Assembly (NCBI GenBank): GCA_937889485.1
Contig: CALAPG010000145.1
Coordinates: 1 to 18,458 of the forward strand
Reading direction: 5' to 3'
Length of the DNA: 18,458 nt
Source of the DNA: an uncultured Moraxella sp.
GTDB taxonomy: Bacteria > Pseudomonadota > Gammaproteobacteria > Pseudomonadales > Moraxellaceae
The translations under genes and the position numbers were made by a program. Shown one piece after another: positions 1 to 6,812 of the stretch. Each line of letters starts with the position of its first letter. The stretch's first letter is position 1. Under the pieces are notes generated by a model. The model was not told the DNA's origin and ran no database searches. It worked only from the letters and a program-made list of their open reading frames with translations.

Positions 1-428
1 ATTTGGCGCCGACTCGCTTTGGTGCAGCGGTGGCAACGCCTTTGGTTAATGACGACCGTATCAAAGTGCTATCAGATGACCATATCCGACCTTTTTACCA
101 AGCCCAAGCCAAACTTGCTGTGCGTCTCTTAAAAGAGCAGTTGGCTGGTTATCCTATGCACATTCACAAACCCGAAGGCGCGATATTTTTATGGTTATGG
201 TTTGAGAATTTACCCATTCGTACTGCCGCATTGTATGAGCGCCTCAAAGCAAAGGGCACGTTAATTATTCCAAGTGAACATTTTTTTGTGGGTGTTGATA
301 CCAAAGACTATGCGCACGCGCATGAGTGCATCCGTATGAGTATTGCCCAAGATGAACAAACTTTGCGACAAGGTATTGCCACCATTGCTGAGGTAGTTAA
401 GGCAGTCTATGAGGCACCCTGTGTGTAG
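1..428 (+). CDS. avtA: Valine--pyruvate aminotransferase, C-terminal part (5' end outside window)
   Basis: This is the last ~142 residues of a fold-type I PLP aminotransferase. The reading frame is open to the left edge, so the TTG at position 3 is an internal Leu codon, not a start. The segment HKPEGAIFLWLWFENLPI followed by LYERLKAKGTLIIPSEHFF matches my memory of the C-terminal small domain of AvtA, including the KPEGA(I/M)F(L/V)W element and the conserved Arg of ECIRMS that binds the substrate carboxylate. AvtA transfers amino groups between valine/alanine and the 2-oxo acids in the cytosol. The PLP-lysine lies outside the window, so activity cannot be judged. No intrinsic terminator is visible after the stop. 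A related alanine aminotransferase is the main alternative. Confidence 0.85.
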   Translation, partial: LAPTRFGAAVATPLVNDDRIKVLSDDHIRPFYQAQAKLAVRLLKEQLAGYPMHIHKPEGAIFLWLWFENLPIRTAALYERLKAKGTLIIPSEHFFVGVDTKDYAHAHECIRMSIAQDEQTLRQGIATIAEVVKAVYEAPCV

Positions 429-637
429 ATTTTGTAAGCAGAAAATAAGGTAGGGATTGAAAAATAGGTGATTAAACGATACTATCGGCAGCGGATTGCG
501 TGCGCGCAATCGAGCAAATTTTTTTTAATCGCCTTATCCAAACAGCAATACACTCTCATATAAAACATTGTTTTGTATCACTTTTAAAAAATATCAATAA
601 CGTGATGACGCGCGGTAAGCATCGTTGGAGTAACCCT

Positions 638-1216
638 ATGTCTGAAAGTACGCATTACCTCGTCTACACCAGCCGAATTACCCCAAAAGCCAGCTTTCAG
701 ACGAACACCTTTACCGATATTTTGGCAAAATCCAACCACAATAACAACATGGCTAATATTAGTGGATTTTTATTTTTTAAAAAAGGCAAGTTTTTACAAT
801 ATATTGAGGGTAATCACCAAGCGATCATCAGTTTGTATGAGAAATTAGAGCAGGATAAACGTCATAAAGCGCTAAAAATCATCGTTTCTGGGACACGTCC
901 TGCCCCCATATTTGGACAATGGGCAATGCATTGTATCGATTTGGGTAACAGCGAATCTGGTGTGTTTAGCGAGTTGGTTGAAGACTTTGCCCCATACCAA
1001 TGGGGGGCTGGCGAGGCGTTGCAGTTGATTAGTGATATGCAGCGCTACTATCACCAGCACCACCCCGCTAGTGAGATGTTTGCGCCCAAACCTGTGCCTT
1101 ATTGGCAAATGCTAGGTCGTGCTATCGCCAAACGCCATCGGGTTTTTTTGCTGCTTGAGGGGCTGATTGTGCTATTACTGATGTTAAGTTATATGGCGTG
1201 GAAGCTGCGCGGCTAG
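638..1216 (+). CDS. BLUF-domain blue-light receptor with C-terminal transmembrane anchor
   Basis: The protein has 192 residues. Residues ~6-102 form a BLUF (FAD-binding blue-light sensing) domain. All photocycle residues known from AppA/YcgF can be placed: Tyr10 (VYTS), Asn36 (seven residues before the Gly of NISG), Gln54 (FLQYIEG), and Trp95/Met97 (GQWAMH). The motif EQDKRHKAL also fits. A linker (~103-160) follows, then a basic patch KRHR and one hydrophobic helix at ~169-189 ending KLRG. No EAL or other output domain is present. The frame is open upstream to 500, but I chose ATG 638: GGAG at 627-630 lies 7 nt upstream and the BLUF homology starts just after it. A weak TTGTTT-18-TATCAA promoter-like pair lies at 568-597. 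Light sensing is well supported. The membrane anchor is seen directly, and its role is unknown. Confidence 0.88.
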   Translation: MSESTHYLVYTSRITPKASFQTNTFTDILAKSNHNNNMANISGFLFFKKGKFLQYIEGNHQAIISLYEKLEQDKRHKALKIIVSGTRPAPIFGQWAMHCIDLGNSESGVFSELVEDFAPYQWGAGEALQLISDMQRYYHQHHPASEMFAPKPVPYWQMLGRAIAKRHRVFLLLEGLIVLLLMLSYMAWKLRG

Positions 1217-1229
1217 GGCGCATTAACCT

Positions 1230-1258
1230 CTAACAACCTGTATTTATTATGTTGTTGG
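1230..1258 (+). terminator. Weak stem-loop after the BLUF gene
   Basis: CTAACAAC (1230-1237) can pair with GTTGTTGG (1251-1258), giving 8 bp with one G-U pair and a 13-nt loop. It begins 14 nt after the BLUF stop codon. The sequence beyond is A/T-rich without a clean T-tract, so termination is only a guess. Confidence 0.25.
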
Positions 1259-1317
1259 TCTAAATTGAAAATTTAAAAAATTTTTATCTGGTCAGATTAT
1301 GACTGTCAGCCTAAGTT

Positions 1318-1360
1318 TTTGCCTTAAAAATGGGCGATTTATCACGTTTTTTAAGGCAAA
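1318..1360. repeat. 13-bp perfect inverted repeat between convergent BLUF and hisH genes
   Basis: TTTGCCTTAAAAA (1318-1330) is repeated perfectly in inverse orientation as TTTTTAAGGCAAA (1348-1360), around a 17-nt centre. It sits 20 nt beyond the hisH stop and ~100 nt beyond the BLUF stop. The A and T runs lie inside the arms rather than after the stem, so it is not a textbook terminator. It could still act as a bidirectional terminator/mRNA end or be an extragenic repeat unit. Confidence 0.55.
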
Positions 1361-1379
1361 GATGTTATGAGTACAGGCT

Positions 1380-2015
1380 CTAAATTTGCCAATCAACAAA
1401 GTTTTTTAACACCTGTAATCCTGCGGTATGGCTTTTTTCAGGATGAAATTGGGTGGCAAATAAGTTATCTTGAATCACACTGGCACAAAAATTCACGCCA
1501 TAATCACAAGTTGCTGCCACAATTGATTTTTCTACAGGCTCACAATAAAAACTATGCACAAAATAAAAATGGGTATGGTCTGCAATCCCTTGCCATAATG
1601 GATGTGCCAAATCCATATCTGTGATAGTATTCCAGCCCATGTGCGGCACTTTGATAGGTTGACCTTGGCAATCTTGCCATGTTTGCTCAAAGCGCTTCAC
1701 CTCACCTGCTAAGATGCCCAAACAATCAATGCCATCATTTTCTTGTGAATGTGCGAACAACGCCTGCATCCCTACACAAATTGCCATGACGGGCTTGTTA
1801 AATACCGCCGCTTTTACCACATCGGCAATGCCTGCTGCCTGCATCTCTGCCATACAGTCTCGCATCGCGCCAACCCCAGGAAACACAATCTTATCCGCTG
1901 CTTGGATAACCTTTGCATCGCGAGTGATAGTGACCTCTGCCCCTACCGCTGCCAAGGCTTTGCCCGCCGAATGTAGATTACCCATACCGTAATCCAACAA
2001 TGCCACCTTTGTCAT
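1380..2015 (-). CDS. hisH: Imidazole glycerol phosphate synthase, glutaminase subunit HisH
   Basis: The protein has 211 residues, the usual length for HisH. It is a class I glutamine amidotransferase that hydrolyses glutamine and channels ammonia to HisF, forming imidazole glycerol phosphate and AICAR in histidine synthesis. The N-terminus ([12 protein letters not shown]), the FPGVGA loop (45-50), the nucleophile Cys80 in AICVGMQ, and the His191/Glu193 pair in QFHPEKS complete the Cys-His-Glu triad. The VPHMGWN motif (123-129) is typical of the HisF-facing surface. The nucleophile elbow reads ICVGMQ where ICLGMQ is common, a conservative change. The ATG has an AGGAG-type site just upstream. 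No other his gene is in the window, so hisH is separate from hisF here. Confidence 0.96.
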   Translation of the reverse strand: MTKVALLDYGMGNLHSAGKALAAVGAEVTITRDAKVIQAADKIVFPGVGAMRDCMAEMQAAGIADVVKAAVFNKPVMAICVGMQALFAHSQENDGIDCLGILAGEVKRFEQTWQDCQGQPIKVPHMGWNTITDMDLAHPLWQGIADHTHFYFVHSFYCEPVEKSIVAATCDYGVNFCASVIQDNLFATQFHPEKSHTAGLQVLKNFVDWQI

Positions 2016-2111
2016 CTGTTTCTCCTCAATGCCGCTATTGTCTTATGCCCTATTTTTGTAAGCTGCTGCCTGACTTTGGCGCAGCTTGTGGTACCAGCGC
2101 ATAAAGAAATT

Positions 2112-2140
2112 TTGAAAAATACCGATTTTGCCATTATATT
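2112..2140 (+). promoter_or_regulatory. Candidate promoter of cbpA
   Basis: TTGAAA (2112-2117) and TATATT (2135-2140) are separated by 17 nt, a good sigma-70 arrangement. A TATAAT also occurs at 2144-2149 but lacks a -35 at proper distance. The TTGAA followed 13 nt later by TGCCATTA loosely resembles a sigma-32 heat-shock promoter (CTTGAA / CCCCATNT), which would suit a DnaJ-family gene, but the -10 match is partial. Confidence 0.4.
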
Positions 2141-2204
2141 AACTATAATAGATAAACCCTAAAACATTTTATCAACATTTGACCTAAATTTAAGGCTAAT
2201 AACA

Positions 2205-3182
2205 ATGGCAGAAAAAAACTATTATGACATTTTAGGCGTCGATAAAAAAGCCAGCGAATCTGATATAAAAAAAGCGTATCGAAAATTGGTGCGCCAGTAC
2301 CACCCCGATGTCAACGACTCGCCCGATGCCGACACCAAAATGGGCGAAATCAACAACGCCTATGAGACCCTCAAAGACACTGATAAACGCGCCCAATATG
2401 ACATGATGCTTGATAATCCCTATATGGGGCAAGGTGGATTTGGCGGGCAAGGCTTTAACCAAGCCAATATGAGCCAAGAGGATATCGACGCGATTTTACG
2501 GCAATTTGGCGGCAACCGCCGCGGTGCTCAAAGCGGTGGCGCAGGTGGCTTTAAATTTGATGACTTATTTTCAGCATTTGGTGGGGCGGGTAGCTTTGGG
2601 GGTGGTAGCAGCCAAGCAAGACACCGTGACAAAGGCGAAGATCAGCATGCCGAACTCTCGATTGACCTAAAAGCCAGTTACGAAGGCGATACCCGTAGCA
2701 TCAGCCTTAACGTGCCCGTACAAACCGCCACAGGGTTAAGCTACCAGAAAAAAAACATTGACGTTAAAATTCCAAAAGGCATTGCGCAAGGGCAACAAAT
2801 TCGACTTGCCAAACAAGGGCACCCAAGTCCATACGGGGGCGAAAATGGCGATTTATACCTCAAAATTAAATTCAATCATGCCGACAATATACGGGTAGAA
2901 GGCAAAGATATTTTTCAAACGGTTGACGTCTCCCCGTGGGAAGCGGGCATGGGTGGACAAATTACCGTCAACACGCCTGCAGGAAAAGTAAACGTCAATA
3001 TCCCCAAAAATAGTCGAAACGGCACCAATTTACGCCTCAAAGCCAAAGGTATCCCTGCCAAAGAAGCAGGGGATTTATACCTTAGTCTAAATATTGTATT
3101 GCCGCCCATCACCTCAGCGGCAGATACCCAAGCGTTTGAAGCATTTGCCCAAGCTTTTGCTGGTTTTATGCCTAATCGCTGA
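2205..3182 (+). CDS. cbpA: DnaJ-class co-chaperone, CbpA type (no zinc finger)
   Basis: The protein has 325 residues. An N-terminal J domain (~5-69) carries the HPD tripeptide at 33-35, needed to stimulate DnaK ATPase. A Gly/Phe-rich linker (~75-140) with many GG and GGF units follows. Two DnaJ C-terminal beta-domains (~145-315) bind client polypeptides. There are no CxxCxGxG repeats, so this is a type II/class B J-protein like CbpA rather than DnaJ itself. E. coli CbpA also binds curved DNA, but that cannot be judged from sequence. No cbpM-like modulator gene is next to it. The ATG is preceded by AAGG at ~9 nt. It is divergent from hisH and convergent with the DUF305 lipoprotein gene. Confidence 0.92.
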   Translation: MAEKNYYDILGVDKKASESDIKKAYRKLVRQYHPDVNDSPDADTKMGEINNAYETLKDTDKRAQYDMMLDNPYMGQGGFGGQGFNQANMSQEDIDAILRQFGGNRRGAQSGGAGGFKFDDLFSAFGGAGSFGGGSSQARHRDKGEDQHAELSIDLKASYEGDTRSISLNVPVQTATGLSYQKKNIDVKIPKGIAQGQQIRLAKQGHPSPYGGENGDLYLKIKFNHADNIRVEGKDIFQTVDVSPWEAGMGGQITVNTPAGKVNVNIPKNSRNGTNLRLKAKGIPAKEAGDLYLSLNIVLPPITSAADTQAFEAFAQAFAGFMPNR

Positions 3183-3232
3183 TAGGACAGCACTGATAAA
3201 CTACCATGGGTAAAACACTACGGGTAAAACAG

Positions 3233-3286
3233 TTAGGGTGATAGCAAAGATACTAGCAAAGTAGCCTGCAATTCTTGCCACCCTAA
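3233..3286. repeat. 8-bp inverted repeat with internal direct repeats between convergent genes
   Basis: TTAGGGTG (3233-3240) and CACCCTAA (3279-3286) are perfect inverted arms around 38 nt. The right arm covers the stop codon of the DUF305 gene. The centre holds TAGCAAAG twice, and just upstream GGGTAAAACA occurs twice (3208-3231 region). It may mark transcript ends of the convergent pair, but the loop is long and there is no strong T-tract. Confidence 0.3.
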
Positions 3287-4101
3287 AAATTGCCATGACT
3301 ATTGAGCCAAGTCTGTAGCACCTGAATTTCTGCCTGTTGGCTATCAATGAGGGTATTGGTGAGGCTACGCACTTTTTCATCATAGCCATATTTGAGCACC
3401 ACTTGAGACAGCGCAATCGCCCCTTTGTGATGAATAACTAGCGTTTGAGCAAACGCACGGTCCGCGTTTTTGGTCATGACCGTGTCCACCATTTCTTGCT
3501 GCATATCATGAATCACGCTATCAATTTCTTGCTGGGCTGCCACACTATCTGCCAACGTCTGATTGGCATCAATATCGGTTTTAATCAGCTGCATAGACAA
3601 CCAATTTTGCATAATTTGTGCCTCATTTTGCCGAGAGGCAATCACATCATCTGCCAAATGTAATAGGGTAGGATCGCTGCCATAGCGCTTTTCAATGCGG
3701 GCTAGGGCAACGGTTTCGGCAAAGTGATTGAGGATGGTTTTGACAAAAATAACGTCTGGCGTCATGGGCAAATAATCAAACTGCCCAAGGCTAGCCGCTG
3801 CATAGTTGCGCCGCTCACGGTTGCTGGCAGGCTGATCGATCACGGTAAAATACGCTTGCTGATAATCATTGACAGCACTAGCAGCAGGAGTAGAAAAGGT
3901 TTGAGTCAGCTGGCTGACGGCGACCATATTTTTGTTGATGGCTTGTGGGTCTAGTACTTGTGGCGTTAGCTTTTCTTCAAATTCAGGCTCAGAAGTAGCA
4001 GCGCTAGCAGCGGCATCACTCATTGCCACTTGTGGTTTGCAGGCGGTCACTCCCCCTAGCATCAATGCCGCAAGCAGCAGCGAATCAAAAAATCTTGCCA
4101 C
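3283..4101 (-). CDS. Lipoprotein with two DUF305 (ferritin-like) repeats
   Basis: The protein has 272 residues. A lipoprotein signal ends in VTAC with acylated Cys21, so the mature protein should be membrane-anchored. A disordered Ala/Ser/Glu-rich stretch (22-45) follows. Two copies of the DUF305 pattern lie at ~118-168 and ~217-266. Each has a helix with a (H/N)H..(A/E) motif, then a second helix ending (Q/R)Q.EIQ(V/I)(L/M)Q.WL. The second copy has the usual pair His224-His225. The first reads Asn125-His126. DUF305 proteins, such as cyanobacterial CopM, have been linked to copper binding, but metal binding here is inference. The start codon is GTG (4099-4101) with AAGGA 8-9 nt upstream. The gene stands alone, downstream of and opposite to lptG across a 204-bp gap. 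Confidence 0.85.
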   Translation of the reverse strand: MARFFDSLLLAALMLGGVTACKPQVAMSDAAASAATSEPEFEEKLTPQVLDPQAINKNMVAVSQLTQTFSTPAASAVNDYQQAYFTVIDQPASNRERRNYAAASLGQFDYLPMTPDVIFVKTILNHFAETVALARIEKRYGSDPTLLHLADDVIASRQNEAQIMQNWLSMQLIKTDIDANQTLADSVAAQQEIDSVIHDMQQEMVDTVMTKNADRAFAQTLVIHHKGAIALSQVVLKYGYDEKVRSLTNTLIDSQQAEIQVLQTWLNSHGNF

Positions 4102-4305
4102 GTGGTAATTCCTTAGACAACCCCTAAATCACTCGCAGTATAAAATAAATCACCAGCAACAAAAATAGCGGTTGTGTCACTGATCGTTACGGGCGCCTAT
4201 CCGCCATCAGCCGCTGCTACAGACCATAAACCATTGACCTAGCCTGCGCAACAAAACTTATAAAAACGCCATATTTGGGCAACCAATCGCCGTATTTTTT
4301 AATGG

Positions 4306-5379
4306 CTAATTTTTGGTTTTAATCAAATACACGCCCAGCATGGCGCTAGCAATGATTGGCAAAATTACCATGCCAAAAGGTGATAACCCCGTACTCAGGC
4401 TAACAAAGCCCACCAAATCTTGCAGATAGCTGAAAATCAACCCAAATAACAAGGCAATAACAATGCGGTACCCCAAACTCTGGTTACGTAGCGACCCAAA
4501 GACAAAAGAACACGCCACTAATACCAAGGATAACATAGCAAATGGTGACAGCAATTTTTTCCACAGTGCCACCTCATGCTCCAAAGAACGCCGATGCTCC
4601 GTTGCCATCAACTGTTGGTGCTGCCACAGTTCGGTAACGGACATATCATCGGGTTTTCTTGTCAATAAATAAATTGCTGAAGGCTCAATAGGTAGCGGCA
4701 CCACCTGGTCTGACAGTGTGGTGAGTTGGCTAGTACCATCTGGATGAATGGTCAGTTGTTTTAGGTTTTTAAGTTGCCAACCTGACGCGCCTGCCGTGGT
4801 GGGGTTCTTTACATACACCCCCGTATCTGCTTGTAATACCTGCTGTACTTGGGCTTGGTCATCTAGCTGCCATAATTTGATGCGCTTTAGCTCGCCTTGG
4901 GTATTGGCATAATCAATATTAATGATACGGTTGCCTTGTTTGTCCCAATAGCCGTTAATGGCGCTCGAGAGCAACGGCTGGTCATATTTTACTTGGTGCG
5001 ACAGCTGATTGGTAATGGGTAAAACATATTGCCCAAGCAATAACCCAATCACCACAAAAACCAACGCAGGTTGCATCACCCATGCCACAATTTTAAAACG
5101 GCTGACCCCAGCAGCTTGAATCACCGTAAGCTCACTGTTATTGGCAAGAAGACCAAGACCTACCACCGCCCCTAGCAAAGTACCAAACGGCATATACGTC
5201 AGCAAATCACTGGGGGCACTATAGGCAATATAACGTAGCGCATCCACATACGTATAATGGTCATTGAGTATCTGTAGTTCAGAAAGGTACCCAAAAATCA
5301 TTTTTAGCAGCCAAAGCCCTATGACGGCGCCTGTAATGGCAAAAAAAGTTTGTTTTTTGACATATCCCGATAAAATCAT
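4306..5379 (-). CDS. lptG: LPS export ABC transporter permease LptG
   Basis: The protein has 357 residues, close to E. coli LptG (360). It has three N-terminal membrane helices (~10-32, ~60-80, ~98-122), a periplasmic beta-jellyroll domain (~130-265) and three C-terminal helices (~277-350). The segment GLLANNSELTVIQAAGVSRFKI is the cytoplasmic coupling helix seen in LptF/G permeases and contacts the ATPase LptB. LptB2FG extracts LPS from the inner membrane and feeds the LptC-A-D bridge. The ATG overlaps the lptF stop by 4 nt (ATGA), indicating translational coupling. No clear terminator follows. LptG is distinguished from LptF by its position as second gene and by its sequence. Confidence 0.95.
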   Translation of the reverse strand: MILSGYVKKQTFFAITGAVIGLWLLKMIFGYLSELQILNDHYTYVDALRYIAYSAPSDLLTYMPFGTLLGAVVGLGLLANNSELTVIQAAGVSRFKIVAWVMQPALVFVVIGLLLGQYVLPITNQLSHQVKYDQPLLSSAINGYWDKQGNRIINIDYANTQGELKRIKLWQLDDQAQVQQVLQADTGVYVKNPTTAGASGWQLKNLKQLTIHPDGTSQLTTLSDQVVPLPIEPSAIYLLTRKPDDMSVTELWQHQQLMATEHRRSLEHEVALWKKLLSPFAMLSLVLVACSFVFGSLRNQSLGYRIVIALLFGLIFSYLQDLVGFVSLSTGLSPFGMVILPIIASAMLGVYLIKTKN

Positions 5380-6509
5380 GATCGCCCGCCTCGCAACAAT
5401 TGACGGCTTTGACGGCGATAACGAATACGGTGCGCTACACGGCTTTGCCAGTTAAGTAACAAAGAAAACAACCCAAACCCAATCAGTAGCCAACCATAAG
5501 ATAAAACACTGATATGCCCCTTACTGATGGCGGTACGTAAAGAAATAATACCAATCGCACAGCTGGCAAAAATCAGCACCGAAGGCAGCAGCCGTATCCA
5601 TCGCCCTTGGCGTGGGCGTACTTGTGCCAAAGGCGTGGCAAGCATAGCCGCAATGATGATTAACCACGGCATACTAAAACGATAGCCCAACTCAGCCTTG
5701 ACCTCAGCTTGTTGCCAATTGGACAAAAGCTTGGCGGTGGTTTGGGTCTCTACATTGGTTTCGGTAATCTGATCACTGGCAGGTTTTTCAAGGGTAATGC
5801 GATATTGCTCAAAACTGGTTTGGTTATATTTGGCATTCTCCGTGCCAAGCTCATAGCGCCGCCCCTGAAATAAATCCAGCTGCATAGATTGATCCGTATC
5901 TTTACTAGGCACTTGGTAAGCATGTTTGGCAGTGATGATCACGTCATTTTTTAACGGCTGACCGCTACGATCGGTACGCTGCTGAATGACATACAAATTT
6001 TTAAGTTCGCGTTTTTCTTTATCAAATTCATCAACATATAAATGATAATTACCACTATTAATAAAACTCTTTGGGCGAATTAAATCCAATAAGCTACCCA
6101 AAGACTGGGTTTGCCAAATATGTTCGCTGTTGGACAACCCCCAAGGTTTTGCCCACAAACTGATGGCGGTTTGACACAAAAACATGCCAAAAATCAAGGG
6201 CATCACCAACCGAGTCATACGCCCACGGCTAATACCGCTAGCAAATAGCACGCTCATCTCATGATCAACATACATGCGCCCTAAAACCAGCATCAACGCA
6301 ATAAAAAAAGACAAGGGTAAAATCAGTTCAAGCAACGTAGGAATGTTATAGCCAATAATAGCAAACAACAGCCCCACATCTAGCCGACCCTCTGCTGCGA
6401 TTCCAAAATAGCGGATCAAACGCCCGCCAAGTAATAACGCCATCAAAAACAGCAGCACAATGGCAGTGTTTGTGGCGACTTGTTGCGTCATATAGCGTCG
6501 TAATATCAC
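5376..6509 (-). CDS. lptF: LPS export ABC transporter permease LptF
   Basis: With the start used here the protein has 377 residues, with the same 3 + jellyroll + 3 helix architecture as LptG. LYVDEFDKEKRELKNLYV marks the periplasmic domain, and MYVDHEMSVLFASGISRGR the coupling helix. The open frame extends to a TTG at 6531-6533, but that codon follows a T-run with no ribosome site. I prefer GTG 6507-6509: the protein then begins VILRRYM, aligning with the remembered E. coli N-terminus MIIIRYL, and GGGTGG lies 6 nt upstream. LptF pairs with LptG on the LptB dimer to energise LPS transport. The gene is divergent from pepA, the same arrangement as in enterobacteria and pseudomonads. Confidence 0.94.
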   Translation of the reverse strand: MILRRYMTQQVATNTAIVLLFLMALLLGGRLIRYFGIAAEGRLDVGLLFAIIGYNIPTLLELILPLSFFIALMLVLGRMYVDHEMSVLFASGISRGRMTRLVMPLIFGMFLCQTAISLWAKPWGLSNSEHIWQTQSLGSLLDLIRPKSFINSGNYHLYVDEFDKEKRELKNLYVIQQRTDRSGQPLKNDVIITAKHAYQVPSKDTDQSMQLDLFQGRRYELGTENAKYNQTSFEQYRITLEKPASDQITETNVETQTTAKLLSNWQQAEVKAELGYRFSMPWLIIIAAMLATPLAQVRPRQGRWIRLLPSVLIFASCAIGIISLRTAISKGHISVLSYGWLLIGFGLFSLLLNWQSRVAHRIRYRRQSRQLLRGGRS

Positions 6510-6584
6510 AAGTAACCACCCAATATTACTCAAAAAAAATAAACAAGCTGCTTAGCCCAACAAAAATAAAAAATAGCGGCTATC

Positions 6585-6609
6585 ATCATAACACGAGCGC
6601 CCCTATCAA
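6585..6609 (-). promoter_or_regulatory. Candidate extended -10 promoter for lptF-lptG
   Basis: On the minus strand TGTTATGAT (6585-6593) is an extended -10 (TGn-TATGAT). A TTGATA lies at 6604-6609, but only 13 nt away, so any -35 contribution would be weak. It is 75 nt upstream of the proposed GTG start of lptF. Confidence 0.4.
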
Positions 6610-6742
6610 GGTAGCGGCGGCACAGAAAGACCGCGTATTTTTACCAACCCATCGCCTATTTTAACCGCTTAAAAAACCATGGAGAATAACAAAACTGTAA
6701 GCAACCTTTAAAGTAAAGCAATCTTCGCTAAGCCATGCATCG

Positions 6743-6773
6743 TTGCCTGCCACCCACAGGAATGTGCTATGAT
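6743..6773 (+). promoter_or_regulatory. Candidate extended -10 promoter for pepA
   Basis: TTGCCT (6743-6748) and TATGAT (6768-6773) are 19 nt apart. The -10 is preceded by TGC, making an extended -10 (TGCTATGAT, 6765-6773). This places the transcription start ~30 nt before the pepA ATG. Confidence 0.5.
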
Positions 6774-6812
6774 AGCGCCAGCACATGATAAAAACTACCT
6801 TCAGGAGTTGAT

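Noticed and set aside
1367..1624. Plus-strand open frame of 85 codons overlapping hisH
   Set aside because: It is antisense to the hisH glutaminase triad region, and no ribosome site precedes it.
6510..6533. Longer lptF with TTG start
   Set aside because: The TTG follows a T-run without ribosome site, and family N-termini align with the GTG at 6507-6509.
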